Assembly (NCBI GenBank): GCA_021800795.1 | Contig: JAJYYO010000014.1 | Coordinates: 1-64,000 of the forward strand | Length of the DNA stretch: 64,000 nucleotides | Direction: 5' to 3' | DNA from: Pseudomonadota bacterium | GTDB lineage: Bacteria > Pseudomonadota > Gammaproteobacteria > Burkholderiales > Gallionellaceae | In this document: positions 63,524-64,000 of the stretch, one piece after another | Numbering within the stretch: position 1 is the stretch's first letter | How the letters are laid out: each line of letters begins with the position of its first letter | Notes under the pieces: generated by a model | What the model was told of the DNA's origin: nothing | Databases searched by the model: none | The model's input: only the letters and a program-made list of their open reading frames with translations | Made by a program: the position numbers and the translations under genes

Positions 63524-64000
63524 ATGCTGGCCGACAGCAACATCCTGATTTACGCCACAAAGCCGGAACACGCGGCGCTTCGCCAGTGGCTGATTGATAC
63601 CCTGCCCAAAGTATCTGTCATCAGCAAAGTGGAGATTCTCGGCTACCACAAGCTACATGCCGCCGAAAAAGTTGCACTGACAAAATTGCTGAGCTGTTTG
63701 GAACTGATTTATCTGACACCTTCAAGCTATGGAACCGCTGATTTATTCGTCTTCCCCGCAAAAGCGGGGAACCAGCGCCTTTATTTAACTGGGTTTCCGC
63801 CTACGCGGGAACGACAAAACCGAATAAATCAGCGATTCCCTATGAAATCGCCATCCAATTACGCCAGCAACGCAAACTCACGCTTGGCGACGCCCTCATT
63901 GCAGCCACCTGCCTTGAACGGGGATATGCACTGGCGACCCGCAACACGCCGGACTTCACCTGGATTGACGAATTGAAAGTAGTCGATCCGCTGGAAAATC
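63524..64000 (+). pseudogene. vapC: vapC (PIN toxin) split by a MITE; runs to the window edge
   Basis: The 5' part encodes MLADSNILIYATKPEHAALR to YLTPSSY (63524-63730) with the first PIN Asp. A 109-bp element and 4-bp duplication follow (63731-63843). The 3' part resumes with EIAIQLRQQRKLTLGDALIAA, the PIN Asp in GDALIAA, and LATRNTPDF to the edge. The insertion adds 113 bp, so the frame is lost and the toxin is inactive. The original gene is restored exactly if element and one duplication are removed. Confidence 0.92.
63731..63839. mobile_element. 109-bp MITE, copy 2, inside vapC
   Basis: About 95 percent like copy 1 at 46153-46260, with the same GGAACCGCTGATTTATTCG end and one mismatch in the opposite end (GATTCC). 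The 4-bp target duplication is CTAT (63727-63730 and 63840-63843). There is no coding capacity; it must have been moved by a transposase from elsewhere. Confidence 0.93.

Overview
The window reads as chromosomal DNA of a betaproteobacterium, probably a Nitrosomonadales/Gallionellaceae-like lineage. This is inferred from the type of GshA, the MetX-MetW pair, the incomplete PTS (EIIA-HPr-EI) beside gshA, and the rpsP-rimM-trmD-rplS order. No rRNA or tRNA gene was recognised, so the taxonomy is tentative.

Layout. 1-16.7 kb is housekeeping, mostly on the minus strand: a nucleotidyltransferase-like gene, a DUF4160/DUF2442 pair, hemB, a candidate small RNA, engB-hemL, thiE-thiD, ampG-metW-metX behind a SAM-II-type riboswitch, ald, ptsI-ptsH-EIIA, apbE, gshA and a lone motB. 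17-22.7 kb is on the plus strand: an ABC-F ATPase, murI, purU and an Atm1-like exporter. 22.69-25.69 kb is a run of integron-type attC sites separating four small cassettes (a toxin-antitoxin pair, an SDR protein, brnT-brnA, a second toxin-antitoxin pair) with no integrase gene, i.e. a CALIN. A bestrophin gene follows.

26.9-42.2 kb is a nitrate assimilation regulon: nirB-nirD-nasA, narK, a fused PP2C phosphatase/Ser-Thr kinase, a chemoreceptor, nasS, a cyclic-nucleotide-binding-fold protein and nasT. Five sigma-54 promoters (GG-N10-GC) and two near-perfect NtrC palindromes can be read by eye. The nirB leader carries two hexaloop hairpins (A at loop position 1, G at 4) followed by a terminator whose 5' arm overlaps the second hairpin, the layout expected of a NasT (ANTAR) antitermination target. 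Nitrogen starvation (NtrC/sigma-54) and nitrate (NasS-NasT) would thus act on one operon in series.

42.2-49.3 kb is core again: xerD, ogt, rplS-trmD-rimM-rpsP, a ccsA-like gene, ffh and a HAD phosphatase. 49.5-59.7 kb is a defence island: an N6-adenine DNA methyltransferase without an evident nuclease domain, an RHH/PIN toxin-antitoxin pair, a small ORF holding two 27-bp palindromes, an SF2 helicase, a T5orf172-type GIY-YIG protein, and a 1023-residue protein combining a RelE-like N-terminus, a UvrD-type helicase and ankyrin repeats. 59.8-64 kb has rpe, a lipoprotein, gph, trpE and a vapBC pair whose vapC is split by a small transposable element.

A second theme is small repeats. A 108/109-bp MITE occurs twice with 4-bp target duplications. 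A 123-bp element has perfect 27-bp arms. Two palindromic families (here A and B) are nested in one place, and simple heptamer-like arrays sit at gene ends. Several of these have become coding sequence (in ogt, murI, and the ends of hemB, nasA, gph and apbE).
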